Assembly (NCBI GenBank): GCA_030425685.1
Contig: JAUIAD010000032.1
Coordinates: forward strand, 1-32,478
Direction: 5' to 3'
From: Gammaproteobacteria bacterium
GTDB lineage: Bacteria > Pseudomonadota > Gammaproteobacteria > Coxiellales > Coxiellaceae
Length of the DNA stretch: 32,478 nt
The notes under the pieces are model-generated. The model saw nothing but the letters and a program-made list of their open reading frames with translations. It ran no database searches and was not told the origin of the DNA. Within the stretch, counting starts at the first letter, position 1; every line of letters starts with the position of its first letter. The position numbers and the translations under genes are program-made. Of the stretch, positions 1-7,645 are shown piece by piece.

Positions 1-139
1 ATACGGGAAACCCTGATTAATATGGGCAACAGAGTGAGAAAGCTCAGGCAATGTCTACTCCCTATTACTTATAGCCACTATGAAACAAGGGTAAAACCAG
101 TATGGTAAAATTATTAACGGAAAATCACCCCCTGCAGAG
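1..139 (+). mobile_element. Left copy of terminal inverted repeat; end of a probable IS
   Basis: Positions 13-139 match the reverse complement of 32352-32478 over 127 bp with one mismatch (C at 128 against A at 32363). Frame 1 is open from the window edge to a TAA at 106-108. Its translation includes NMGNRVRKLRQCLLPITYSH and ends in KPVW, which looks like the C-terminal tail of a longer protein, plausibly a transposase; the family is not recognised. The repeat stops at 139, so the element boundary is probably there. Seen: the repeat and the open tail. Inferred: a multicopy insertion sequence at which the contig was broken. Confidence 0.6.
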
Positions 140-257
140 GTGTTTTTCTCTAAAAAAGAAAGGCGATATGTAAGGGTTTTTAATTCTCACTTAATGTGTA
201 ATATTTTTTATAAGCTGATAGTATCCGCATCGAGAGTGCTCGTCGCTAGTAATATTT

Positions 258-270
258 GGTGACACTATAG
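258..270 (+). promoter_or_regulatory. 13-bp match to the phage SP6 promoter core
   Basis: GGTGACACTATAG lies 55 bp upstream of the ankyrin gene and is identical to the core and +1 end of the SP6 RNA polymerase promoter as I remember it. The bases upstream differ from the full SP6 consensus. It may be chance, or part of a native promoter for the gene at 325. No SP6-type polymerase gene is in the window. Confidence 0.2.
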
Positions 271-324
271 TATGAAGTTAAATGCTATATATTTTTAAAA
301 TGCATCGTATAGAGGAGTATAAAG

Positions 325-861
325 ATGCCAGGTAATGATAATGCAAATGAACTTTTGCGGCAGGCGGTGCAAAATGGGGTAGATCACTTTTTGCCGGTTG
401 CTATACAAAGCGGTGCTAATGTTAATGCGCGGATATATTCATCATCTGAAAATAGGGGTTTGTCAGCATTGCGTTGGGCTTTTGATTCAAATAGCGATAA
501 GGTTAGTAGCTTTCCTATGGTTTATTTACTACTGAAATGGGGAGCAGAGTTAGAAGATGAAACTTTAAAAGATTGGCACAAAGTAGTGGCGATAGCTATT
601 GCAATAATCAATGTCGAGGCACAAACAGGTTCTCGTCCAACGCCTGAAAGTTTTCGGCAAGTTTCAAGACGGCCAGAGCTAAGGCAGGCATCGCAGGCTA
701 GCCTTTTTTGTCAGTCGTTTTTGGCTGAAATGAAAAAACGTGACAATCTGGATGAGGTTGACGAGAAGAATATTCAGTTTGCTAAAGACACAAGCGCAAT
801 GATTAACAGAATTGCAAAGGGGGTGGATGAAAGGCAGGTGAGTAGTTGTGTTATTCTGTAA
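325..861 (+). CDS. Ankyrin-repeat protein with C-terminal CaaX box (CVIL); candidate host-prenylated effector
   Basis: The gene encodes a 178-residue protein with no signal peptide. Residues about 6-75 read as two ankyrin-type repeats: ELLRQAVQNGVDHFLPVAIQ followed by SGANVNAR, then SALRWAFDS and MVYLLLKWGAE. The last four residues are CVIL, a CaaX motif; Leu at the end favours host geranylgeranyltransferase I. Bacteria lack CaaX prenyltransferases, and the Legionella effector AnkB uses this combination of ankyrin repeats and CaaX to reach host membranes. The ATG at 325 is chosen because GAGGAG lies 7 bases upstream (312-317). The next genes are also effector-like. Seen: the repeats and the CaaX tail. 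Inferred: translocation and host lipidation. There is no recognisable F-box, so it is not a simple AnkB orthologue. Confidence 0.7.
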   Translation: MPGNDNANELLRQAVQNGVDHFLPVAIQSGANVNARIYSSSENRGLSALRWAFDSNSDKVSSFPMVYLLLKWGAELEDETLKDWHKVVAIAIAIINVEAQTGSRPTPESFRQVSRRPELRQASQASLFCQSFLAEMKKRDNLDEVDEKNIQFAKDTSAMINRIAKGVDERQVSSCVIL

Positions 862-1219
862 TGATTCAATATTTTTATAACAGCTGATATCCGAGATGTC
901 TGTTGAAATCTGGGATTCTGTTAGGCGCCAGAGAGCCCTTTATTACGCAGTGGGCGCTACGAAGTGGCGACCGCAAAGAATTGCTAGTGGCTTTTTAATC
1001 TTTTTCTTTCGTTGCGCTTACTGCTTCTAAAATTATTAAACTCGTGTTCATTTTCGTTTCCTGTTATCAGGGCAATATTGTGTATGTTGATACGCAATAA
1101 TTTTTATTAATAACTAAGTGCAGTACGCAATTAGAAAGGTATTAATACTGTATTAATAAATTCAAGTTACAATGGCTTAAGTTTGGGAGAGATGGTCCAC
1201 TAATTTGGAGTTAATTGTA
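862..1219. other. Intergenic stretch with one possible 44-codon ORF
   Basis: About 350 bp separate the ankyrin gene from the next gene. ATG at 896 opens a 44-codon frame ending at 1030 (begins MSVEIWDSVRRQRALYYAVG). It lacks a convincing ribosome binding site and resembles nothing I know, so I do not call it a gene. The rest is AT-rich and probably holds the promoter of the gene at 1220. I see no tRNA or clear terminator. Confidence 0.3.
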
Positions 1220-2080
1220 ATGCGAAAGATCCAAGAAAGCATGACGCTGATTGAGTCCGATGGGGCACGTGAAAAATATAAAGAGGCTATTCATATTTAT
1301 TTGCGATCTACCTTTCCAGGTGTAGTAATCGATATTATAGGTAGTTATCTTTATTATCCAGAAATCTCCCAGATTCTTGCTGTGTCGCCAGCGCAGCGGG
1401 TCGAGCTTGTAAAATCTATACCTCCTTTGAGGGTGGCTGTAGCTGGTATCTATCAACAAGCTAGGCAAAGTGCAGAAGAAGAATCAAAGTTAGATAGCAA
1501 AGGTGAGGAAAGTGTTTTAAATGGCGATGAGGTTTCATTGACCATGCCTGAAGATATTTTTGCTCAAGATGTTGTTGGGGCGCTGGAACAAAAAATGCGA
1601 CAGAATGTTGGGTCTGAGGATAAAGAAATGACGTGGATTGGCGCAGTTGAGGCGCAAGTGCGTACCCAAGAACGGAGTAGGCATATTTATTCAGGCGTCA
1701 GAGCTTGCGCTCGCTATGTCCGGAACAATCCTATAAAAACAGCCTTTTTTTATTTGGCCTATCTTATTTTCCAGTTTGGGTTGGCTTTTGGTGTTGTCTC
1801 TGCTGGAGAAAGTGCGAACCTTGATGGTAATGTTACAGCATTATTGACACTCGGAGCGTTGGTATTATCTTCTGGCATTACACTCCACGTTACCCTGGGT
1901 TGCAACCGATCTACTTATGTTAACTTTGCGCAAAATGGCCTAAATAGGCATTTGCCCTGCTTGTTTTCATTCGACACGGTTGAGGAGCAGCGTCTGCGAC
2001 TTGTTTCTGCTGCAGAATTAGAAGAGGTCCTATTGCCTGGTGAAGAGGATGAGGAGACTTTTGGTATGGATCATAGCTGA
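1220..2080 (+). CDS. Unknown protein with two C-terminal membrane segments and an acidic tail; candidate effector
   Basis: I do not recognise this 286-residue protein. The ATG at 1220 is preferred over the in-frame TTG at 1205, because GGAG (1207-1210) sits 9 bases upstream of the ATG. Residues 32-45 (FPGVVIDIIGSYLY) form a hydrophobic motif resembling LPLDVTNIVIGYF in the GTPase-related protein at 7646-9219 and loosely recalling F-box helix 1; that link is speculative. Residues about 85-150 are charged. Two hydrophobic segments follow, about 173-195 and 204-226. The end is rich in glutamate (AELEEVLLPGEEDEETFG), the kind of acidic block found near the C-terminus of Dot/Icm substrates. It lies 65 bp upstream of the U-box gene on the same strand and may be co-transcribed with it. 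Confidence 0.6.
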   Translation: MRKIQESMTLIESDGAREKYKEAIHIYLRSTFPGVVIDIIGSYLYYPEISQILAVSPAQRVELVKSIPPLRVAVAGIYQQARQSAEEESKLDSKGEESVLNGDEVSLTMPEDIFAQDVVGALEQKMRQNVGSEDKEMTWIGAVEAQVRTQERSRHIYSGVRACARYVRNNPIKTAFFYLAYLIFQFGLAFGVVSAGESANLDGNVTALLTLGALVLSSGITLHVTLGCNRSTYVNFAQNGLNRHLPCLFSFDTVEEQRLRLVSAAELEEVLLPGEEDEETFGMDHS

Positions 2081-2145
2081 ACTGAAAACATTGTAGCAAC
2101 TCGGCCTGGATTCAATTATAACGACAAAATATAAGGAGTGAGCGC

Positions 2146-4878
2146 ATGCGACCTATTACAAAATTTGCTGAGATATCTGAAAGCGAGCATAAGCAGTGGA
2201 CTGCATTTGATAAGCTGCCTGACGACATCCAAGACGCTTGTGAAGACTGCATTACTCTTGATAAAGTTCAAGAACCGGTGTTGTTGTCATCAGGGCATAC
2301 GATTAGTAAGGCTCAGTGTGAGCAGCTAATTGAGGCGAAACAAAATAACCCAGTGACGCGAGATCCTTTGCATGCCAACGAGGTTTTTCCAAATAATGCG
2401 TTGCAACGATTTATTGAAAAGCCCTTTGCAGGCATTATAGATCCTATTACACAGCAAGCTATTGTTACTCCTGTCTTCTACGTTGGTTGTGGTGAGACAT
2501 TTGATATTTCAACGCCCATTAATGCTATTAAAGCTCAGTACCCGGCTTTGGATGTATCGCCAGCAAATCGTCGAGATAATTATAAATTAAAAAAAGTAAT
2601 TATCGCTATCAATAAGCACATTACTGACAAAATGAGTAAAGATGCGCCTGAAGGTAAGGTTGCAAATGCTAATAATAGCAGTACGATGAGTCAGCAAGAA
2701 ATACGCGAAAAAGAAGAAAAAGCGGATCGATTGTTTGCTGCTAATCGCACCTATGAAGCAAGGATGCTATTAGTGAGCATTGCACAAAGCTATAAAAAAG
2801 ATGTGGCGAACGCTGCTTCCGCAGGAAGTTTAGCAGTGATCTACCATAAATTAGCTCAGCTTTTTGATAGTCTATCGGATTTTGTACAAGCAAATAAATA
2901 TTATCGAGAAGCTCTGCGCTATAATCCTCCTCCTATCGCTCAAGCTAGAATTTACTATACATTGGCTAATAAGCACCGCATATTAATATCCGGAGCACAG
3001 GCTGCTTTGCATGCCGCGGCAGCACAAGCAGCTGCGCAACAAGGTTTGGTTATTGCGCGCGCAAACTGTGTTCCAGGTGATGCGCAGTGGCAGCTTGTTA
3101 TCGCAGACTTATATGAGGAATTATTCTATGGTGCTAAGGCTGCATTTAAAAAGGGTTGTCCAGGTGCTACCAAGCAAGCTTCAAAAGATGCTATGCAGGA
3201 ATATCAGGTATTTTGCCAGACGTTATTGTCACAGCCTGCAAGTAACTCAATGAGTTCGTCTTCAGTAAGTCAATCATCTGGCGTTGCGCAAGCTCAAGAA
3301 GAAAAAGTCAAAGAATCTCTGCCTAATTGCATACGTCATTTTATTCTCGGCAGAATGCATCTCGCCAATAAATCGCCACAGGAATCATTGCTTGCTATGG
3401 AGCAAGCTTACAAATGCATGCCTAAAAACTTAGGCGAAACAGATCCTCAGTTGGCAATCACCATACTTAAGCAGTATGCGATTGCTTTATGCGAGCAAGT
3501 GCTTGTCGGTAGTAATGGGCAGAAGATACCAAAAAATACTAGCCTGGCTGAGTACTTGCAGCAAGTGGGTAGAATAAATGAGTTAGCGACCCATTATGAT
3601 TCCCACACCTTGGCGTTGCAAGTTATGCAGCAGGCGCATCTTATTGGGCCTGTTGGCTATCAATATCGTAGTGTCTACAATCAGCTATCCAGAATAGGGT
3701 TGCGATTAGGCAATTTTGAGCAAGCTATTCAGTTAAAACAAAAATCATTAGCTAAATCGCCAAATGATATTCCGACAATTTTAGATTTAGCCGAACTGCG
3801 TTTCAAGCATGCTATTTTAAACTGTAGTTCCCCTAATGAAAAAATGGATTACTTGGAGTTTGCAGAAAATGCGCTTTATCAGTTGGAAGTTTTAAGGCTT
3901 CAGGTTTCAGAAAAGGACATTGCTCGCTCTCTAAAAATTGCCATGAAAATTTTTGCCGAAAGAGATAAGTTGCAATCGCAGCAAAGTGCTGTCATGTCTG
4001 TCAGTCAAGCTGATCAGAAGCTTTCTCAATCTGACGCGCAGCTCTCAACACTGCAGCAGAAATTGACGGCTTATTTTGACGCTTGTCATCAGAGTGGCTT
4101 ATCGACTTTTACATCTGGAAAATATGCATTAGCACAGGATGCTACCTATTATATCCAAGTATTACTATGTGCGGATTCTCTGCCATCCTCTTTTCATGAA
4201 GCTAGCTTAAATGCTAAGCTGCAGGTTGCACGGTCGCTAATAAAATATTGGCAGATGTTACAGCAGTTCAATGGCAAGGATTTTCTGCCCTCTTGTTTAT
4301 ATTTGCTACGTAAAGTATTTGACTTAAACAGAGGTGTTTTTTTTCAACATTTCTCAATGCAAAAGTTACTGGGATTGCTTGATGTCGATGTATCAGCCTT
4401 TTTAGACACCTCTATCCAAGAGCCGCAATTTGCGCCTTTCTTTTGTGAAGATAGAAGTATGCAAAATGCTGGTGTGATGTCGTTTAAAGTGAATGCCTAT
4501 TTAGATCTGTGTAAGCAGCCAGGTCAGCGTGATATTTCGCTCGAACAGCACGTGAGTAATATTGAGGCGGTAATCTCAGATGTGCAAAAAAGCAAAGAAG
4601 AGAAGTCAGGTAATAATACCTTTAAGTTATTAGAAGCGGATCTTAAACAGATGTTTTTAGGTAATAAGTTTTTCCCAAAAGCGTCTGACTTTTTTATCGC
4701 GCTGCGTGATTTGGAGCGTAAGTTTCCTGCCAGTACTGGCGTTAAAAATCTATTAACTATGATGAGAAATATTGAAGATGTGCTTTATATCGCAGGCACT
4801 TTAGGTATTCGCGTGCTATTGCAACCAGATGATTATTCAGCGAGCTACGCTTCTGGTGCTTATGGGGCAGGAATGTAG
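2146..4878 (+). CDS. Tandem U-box / TPR-like protein; candidate E3 ubiquitin-ligase effector
   Basis: The protein has 910 residues. Residues about 32-90 fit a U-box: CITLDKVQEPVLLSSGHTIS, then NNPVTRDPL, then the NNALQRFI helix. This matches the pattern C-P/x-I-T...PV...GHT(Y/I)...P.T..PL...NxxL. Residues about 98-153 look like a second, more divergent U-box (DPITQQAIVTPVFYVGCGET, then NYKLKKVI). From about 190 on there are TPR-like helix pairs, for example 227-260 (AVIYHKLAQLF...ANKYYREALRYNP), 399-430 and 505-545. Legionella LubX also has two U-boxes, and eukaryotic CHIP pairs TPRs with a U-box, so ubiquitin transfer in the host is the natural hypothesis. AAGGAG at 2133-2138 places the start at the ATG at 2146. 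There is no signal peptide. U-box assignment is confident; E2 binding and substrates are unknown. Confidence 0.75.
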   Translation: MRPITKFAEISESEHKQWTAFDKLPDDIQDACEDCITLDKVQEPVLLSSGHTISKAQCEQLIEAKQNNPVTRDPLHANEVFPNNALQRFIEKPFAGIIDPITQQAIVTPVFYVGCGETFDISTPINAIKAQYPALDVSPANRRDNYKLKKVIIAINKHITDKMSKDAPEGKVANANNSSTMSQQEIREKEEKADRLFAANRTYEARMLLVSIAQSYKKDVANAASAGSLAVIYHKLAQLFDSLSDFVQANKYYREALRYNPPPIAQARIYYTLANKHRILISGAQAALHAAAAQAAAQQGLVIARANCVPGDAQWQLVIADLYEELFYGAKAAFKKGCPGATKQASKDAMQEYQVFCQTLLSQPASNSMSSSSVSQSSGVAQAQEEKVKESLPNCIRHFILGRMHLANKSPQESLLAMEQAYKCMPKNLGETDPQLAITILKQYAIALCEQVLVGSNGQKIPKNTSLAEYLQQVGRINELATHYDSHTLALQVMQQAHLIGPVGYQYRSVYNQLSRIGLRLGNFEQAIQLKQKSLAKSPNDIPTILDLAELRFKHAILNCSSPNEKMDYLEFAENALYQLEVLRLQVSEKDIARSLKIAMKIFAERDKLQSQQSAVMSVSQADQKLSQSDAQLSTLQQKLTAYFDACHQSGLSTFTSGKYALAQDATYYIQVLLCADSLPSSFHEASLNAKLQVARSLIKYWQMLQQFNGKDFLPSCLYLLRKVFDLNRGVFFQHFSMQKLLGLLDVDVSAFLDTSIQEPQFAPFFCEDRSMQNAGVMSFKVNAYLDLCKQPGQRDISLEQHVSNIEAVISDVQKSKEEKSGNNTFKLLEADLKQMFLGNKFFPKASDFFIALRDLERKFPASTGVKNLLTMMRNIEDVLYIAGTLGIRVLLQPDDYSASYASGAYGAGM

Positions 4879-4884
4879 TTTGAC

Positions 4885-5110
4885 TTAATGCCGGCTATAC
4901 TGGCGATTGGCGAATAGGATGGGCTTAGCTAATCGATAGTGGCTGTATTTTTCAGACCAGTAATTCTCATACATGGTAGTAATCGCTTCATAACCCACTT
5001 GCTCCGGTATATATCTTGCGAGTGGCGTTAAGTTTCTAGTGCGGCATTGTGCTGATGCTTCATTTGAAGTGGTTTGTTGTAAATTAAATATTCTTTTGTT
5101 ATAGCAGGTA
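4885..5110 (-). other. Possible coding relic downstream of the antitoxin gene
   Basis: On the minus strand a frame is open from inside the antitoxin gene to a TAA at 4885-4887. It has no usable start of its own and is offset from the antitoxin frame. Its translation looks protein-like near the end (for example LARYIPEQVGYEAITTMYEN and YRLAKPILFANRQYSRH). It could be the 3' remnant of a lost gene. I cannot name a family, and chance is possible. Confidence 0.25.
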
Positions 5111-5314
5111 TTATTGCAATAGCCCCAAAGAATGTAGGATTTTTAACGCATTTTTTAGTGTAATATTGGTGTTACCCTGTTCGAAGTTATTGAGAACGGG
5201 CTTGCTGACGCCAACAATGACGGCTAATTGTTCTTGCGTTAAGCGCTGCTCTTTTCTACGTTTTACCGCCTCTTTGACAAGGCTTGGCCAATCAAGGCGA
5301 AGGTTCCGTTCCAT
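5111..5314 (-). CDS. HipB-like XRE-family antitoxin / DNA-binding protein
   Basis: A 67-residue helix-turn-helix protein of the Cro/CI (XRE) type. Residues about 10-65 hold the domain: RRKEQRLTQEQLAVIVGVSK is helix 1 to the recognition helix, followed by PVLNNFEQGNTNITLKNALKIL. It overlaps the end of the HipA-like frame (stop at 5263) by 52 bp, so the two are translationally linked. HipB-type antitoxins bind operator DNA and neutralise the HipA kinase. Classical loci run hipB then hipA; here the HipA-like frame comes first. The ATG at 5314 gives a normal small-antitoxin length. The antitoxin looks intact while the toxin frame seems shortened, so it may now act alone as a regulator. Confidence 0.75.
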   Translation of the reverse strand: MERNLRLDWPSLVKEAVKRRKEQRLTQEQLAVIVGVSKPVLNNFEQGNTNITLKNALKILHSLGLLQ

Positions 5315-6084
5315 CTTTTTCTCATCATGGTTATTATCTTGTTCTTAAATGCTGTTGATCCCAGGCAGGCTTCAGCAACAGCATTTTCTGCTGCATTAAT
5401 TTTTTTTTCTAATTGCAAAACAGCCATGTTAATGGCGTCTGCTGATAAAGAGTATTCTTGGCCAAGTTTAATGATATTTCCCGGCTTTAATTTTCCTAGC
5501 ATAAAGTTAGAGGAGCTGCTGACCGCTAGAGCTACAGTTTTATAATGATAAATAGCAGCAGCAACCTGGTCATATGAAGGCGATAACCGATAGCCTGTTT
5601 GGGTTTGTATCATGGCAAAATTTTTGAAATGCATATCGGTATTACCCAGTAATAGCCCGGCTATAATCCTTAAGTACAAGCGATAGCATTCAGACGGCAA
5701 GCAGTTATTAGTGGAATCAATAAACTTGGCCATGTCGCGATAACTGCCATTGTATTTATCATCAGATTTTTTACCTAGCATCTGATTAAACTCTTCAAAA
5801 TGGATGCGGCCATTAACGCTGCGATCAAAGCGCTTGATAATCAGTGCCTGTTGTGAAAAGCCATTTAACTCACTAACAAAAATATCGACTACAGAATCAG
5901 AAGGTAGCAGTGCTTTGAATGCAAGGGTGGTCAGGTATTCGTTAATCACTAAATCATCATGCGACGTCGATGGAAACTTCGCTATATGCGTGCTGAGTTC
6001 ATTTGATGGTTGCTGGCAATCAGGTAAGAGATGTAATCTAAGCTTTGCGGTAGATATAAGCGCGAATGACCGTAAAATTCGCGC
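5263..6084 (-). pseudogene. HipA-like serine/threonine kinase toxin, 5'-truncated
   Basis: The C-terminal kinase domain of HipA is clear: the catalytic-loop motif GNTDMHFKNF and the metal-binding motif LSPSYDQVA. HipA proteins phosphorylate targets such as glutamyl-tRNA synthetase and cause growth arrest. The only standard start is GTG at 5949, giving 228 residues. HipA-like sequence continues upstream of it without a stop: FALISTAKLRL resembles the Ser-loop region, STHIAKF carries the ATP-binding Lys, and HDDLVINEYL is a typical HipA stretch. That frame opens after a TAA at 6085-6087, inside a 13-bp-stem hairpin, and offers no ATG, GTG or TTG before 5949. The N-terminal subdomain is absent. 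I read it as a gene that lost its 5' end; expression from 5949 would lack the ATP-binding Lys. It precedes and overlaps the HipB-like gene. Confidence 0.65.
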
Positions 6085-6089
6085 TTATA
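6055..6089. repeat. Perfect 13-bp-stem hairpin at the broken end of hipA
   Basis: Positions 6055-6067 and 6077-6089 are perfectly complementary (stem TATAAGCGCGAAT, 9-base loop). It lies just downstream of the SGNH gene stop (minus strand, 6118), so it could terminate that transcript, but no U-tract follows on either strand. It also sits where the HipA reading frame is interrupted, so it may mark the breakpoint or be a small palindromic insertion. Confidence 0.6.
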
Positions 6090-6117
6090 CGTTGGTGCTC
6101 CCTGGTGGTTTGGCAAG

Positions 6118-7218
6118 CTAATTGGGTAACTGAATTGTGCCTAAGCCAGAAATTGCTTCGCGCCAAGCATCACAGATTTGGCTATACATATAGTCTGTGG
6201 GATGCAAGCCGTCAGAAGTGGTGGCGTAGTGTAAGCTCTCTGCGATATCAGCACTTCTGCCTAAATCACGCGGCAGTAGGTCGCTTGGGATATCACGGAT
6301 GCGGATGCCGCGTCGCGCAGTGGTGCTAAGGCCACCCGGTGATTTGACCGGTACAACGCCGCGCAAGCTTAGGTAATCCATTTGTAAAAAGCTTGTTTGC
6401 TCAATGTCAGCGACATCAAGATAGTTATAGGGATTGCCTATTAAGCGATTATTCGCAGGCCCTAGTCTGCCAGCAGCAATGGCATCAAGTAATTCATCAT
6501 TAAAAGCAATTCTTGATTTATCAAAGCTCGCTTGCAGTTCTTTTTTCGCATTAAAAAAGCGTGGCATTGCGTTAACGTCAGGCACATTGCCAATAACACA
6601 GCGCACCAGTTGGCCTTTGGGGTTGTGCTCTTCTTCAGCTTCACATATTTGTCCGACGAGCTCTGCTGCGCCATCGACAAGTTCACGCGCGACGGTTCGA
6701 GCGCCTTCTTCATCACGGGGTGCGGTAATAATATCGTTTGCACCAAACCACACAACGACGAGTACGCTACCAGGCATGGAGCCAAGTGGGCTGCGTCTGC
6801 GGTAGAGCCGATCTAATAATGTCGCTCTTTGCGACGTAAAATTGCTAAGAATAGCTTTGGTTACCAGCAAGCTTTTCGGTGACCAGCCTTGTCCGCTGGT
6901 TGAGCCGCTAGCAAGAGCGCCACCGACGGCGACATTCATTAGGCCAACGGGAGTATGTTCGTTATAGGAGTTTTTAAGGCAGCCATGTGTACCTTGGATG
7001 TAATCTTCGCTATTTGTCCAGGTTCGTCCGCCGCGGCCATCATAGGGACCATAATTCGGGCCAACAATCCCCTCCCAAAAATAGTCTAGCCAGTTTCTAC
7101 CATCAGAAAAACGACCGCTTTTGTCGGTTCTTGCCGATGGCCGAAAGAGAACCTTCTTCCGCATATTGCCCCAATCACTCAGAGAATCACCCAATACATA
7201 TATTTTTTGCGCTAACAT
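6118..7218 (-). CDS. SGNH/GDSL-family lipid-ester hydrolase without signal peptide (paralogue 1)
   Basis: The 366-residue protein begins almost directly with block I, YVLGDSLSDWGN (nucleophile Ser12). Block II Gly is in NVAVGGA (about Gly100), block III is WFGAND (Asn161), and block V is SDGLHPTDY (Asp336, His339). All four SGNH blocks are present, so activity is expected. The family includes esterases, lipases, phospholipases A and the Legionella PlaA/PlaC/PlaD acyltransferases. There is no signal peptide, so it is cytosolic or leaves by a leader-independent route such as a type IV system. The ATG at 7218 is preceded by GAGGAG. A paralogue lies at 15528-16592, with the same GDSLSD, WFGAND and HPT motifs. 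Substrate cannot be told from sequence. Confidence 0.8.
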   Translation of the reverse strand: MLAQKIYVLGDSLSDWGNMRKKVLFRPSARTDKSGRFSDGRNWLDYFWEGIVGPNYGPYDGRGGRTWTNSEDYIQGTHGCLKNSYNEHTPVGLMNVAVGGALASGSTSGQGWSPKSLLVTKAILSNFTSQRATLLDRLYRRRSPLGSMPGSVLVVVWFGANDIITAPRDEEGARTVARELVDGAAELVGQICEAEEEHNPKGQLVRCVIGNVPDVNAMPRFFNAKKELQASFDKSRIAFNDELLDAIAAGRLGPANNRLIGNPYNYLDVADIEQTSFLQMDYLSLRGVVPVKSPGGLSTTARRGIRIRDIPSDLLPRDLGRSADIAESLHYATTSDGLHPTDYMYSQICDAWREAISGLGTIQLPN

Positions 7219-7516
7219 AAACGACTCCTCTACTTATTTATTTAACCCGAATTTCTACCCATCATGTCAAAACCTAGGTGTAGGTTTTTCAAATGTCATT
7301 GTTTGAGGTGCGAGCGACCGTCGCCTAGTATGCTTACTTGGGGTGCAAGGAAGCAGCAGGCTTGCAAAGAAGCTTACACTGTACAATTAACACATGATTA
7401 ATTTATCTTAACATTAACGCCCGCCAAATGTCTAATATATGATCAAAATAACCCTTGTCCGTCTAAATTCATTTTTTAAGCAGAAAAAGACCTGTTTTCT
7501 GTTGCGAGCGCCTAAC
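7219..7516. other. Intergenic region upstream of the SGNH gene
   Basis: AT-rich spacer between the minus-strand SGNH gene and a possible small plus-strand ORF. It should hold the SGNH promoter. I see no RNA gene and no convincing sigma-70 box pair. Confidence 0.3.
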
Positions 7517-7645
7517 ATGACAATAGCTGACTCCTATACAACGTTAAGTCCTTTTGGCATCTGTAACCTTATGGAGCCAGATGGTAAAAGCTATCAATGT
7601 TGGGATGCTGATAAGAGTCAGTGTATTCCTGGTGCTGGGTGTTAA
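7517..7645 (+). CDS. Possible Cys-rich mini-protein (42 residues)
   Basis: The frame is open from 7439, but ATG at 7517 gives a compact 42-residue product with all four cysteines in its last 28 residues (PFGICNLMEPDGKSYQCWDA, then DKSQCIPGAGC). Cys spacing of this kind suggests disulfides or metal binding, but no export signal is visible and the ribosome binding site is weak. It ends next to the converging stop of the minus-strand gene at 7646. It might be the tail of a lost gene. I do not recognise it. Confidence 0.3.
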   Translation: MTIADSYTTLSPFGICNLMEPDGKSYQCWDADKSQCIPGAGC

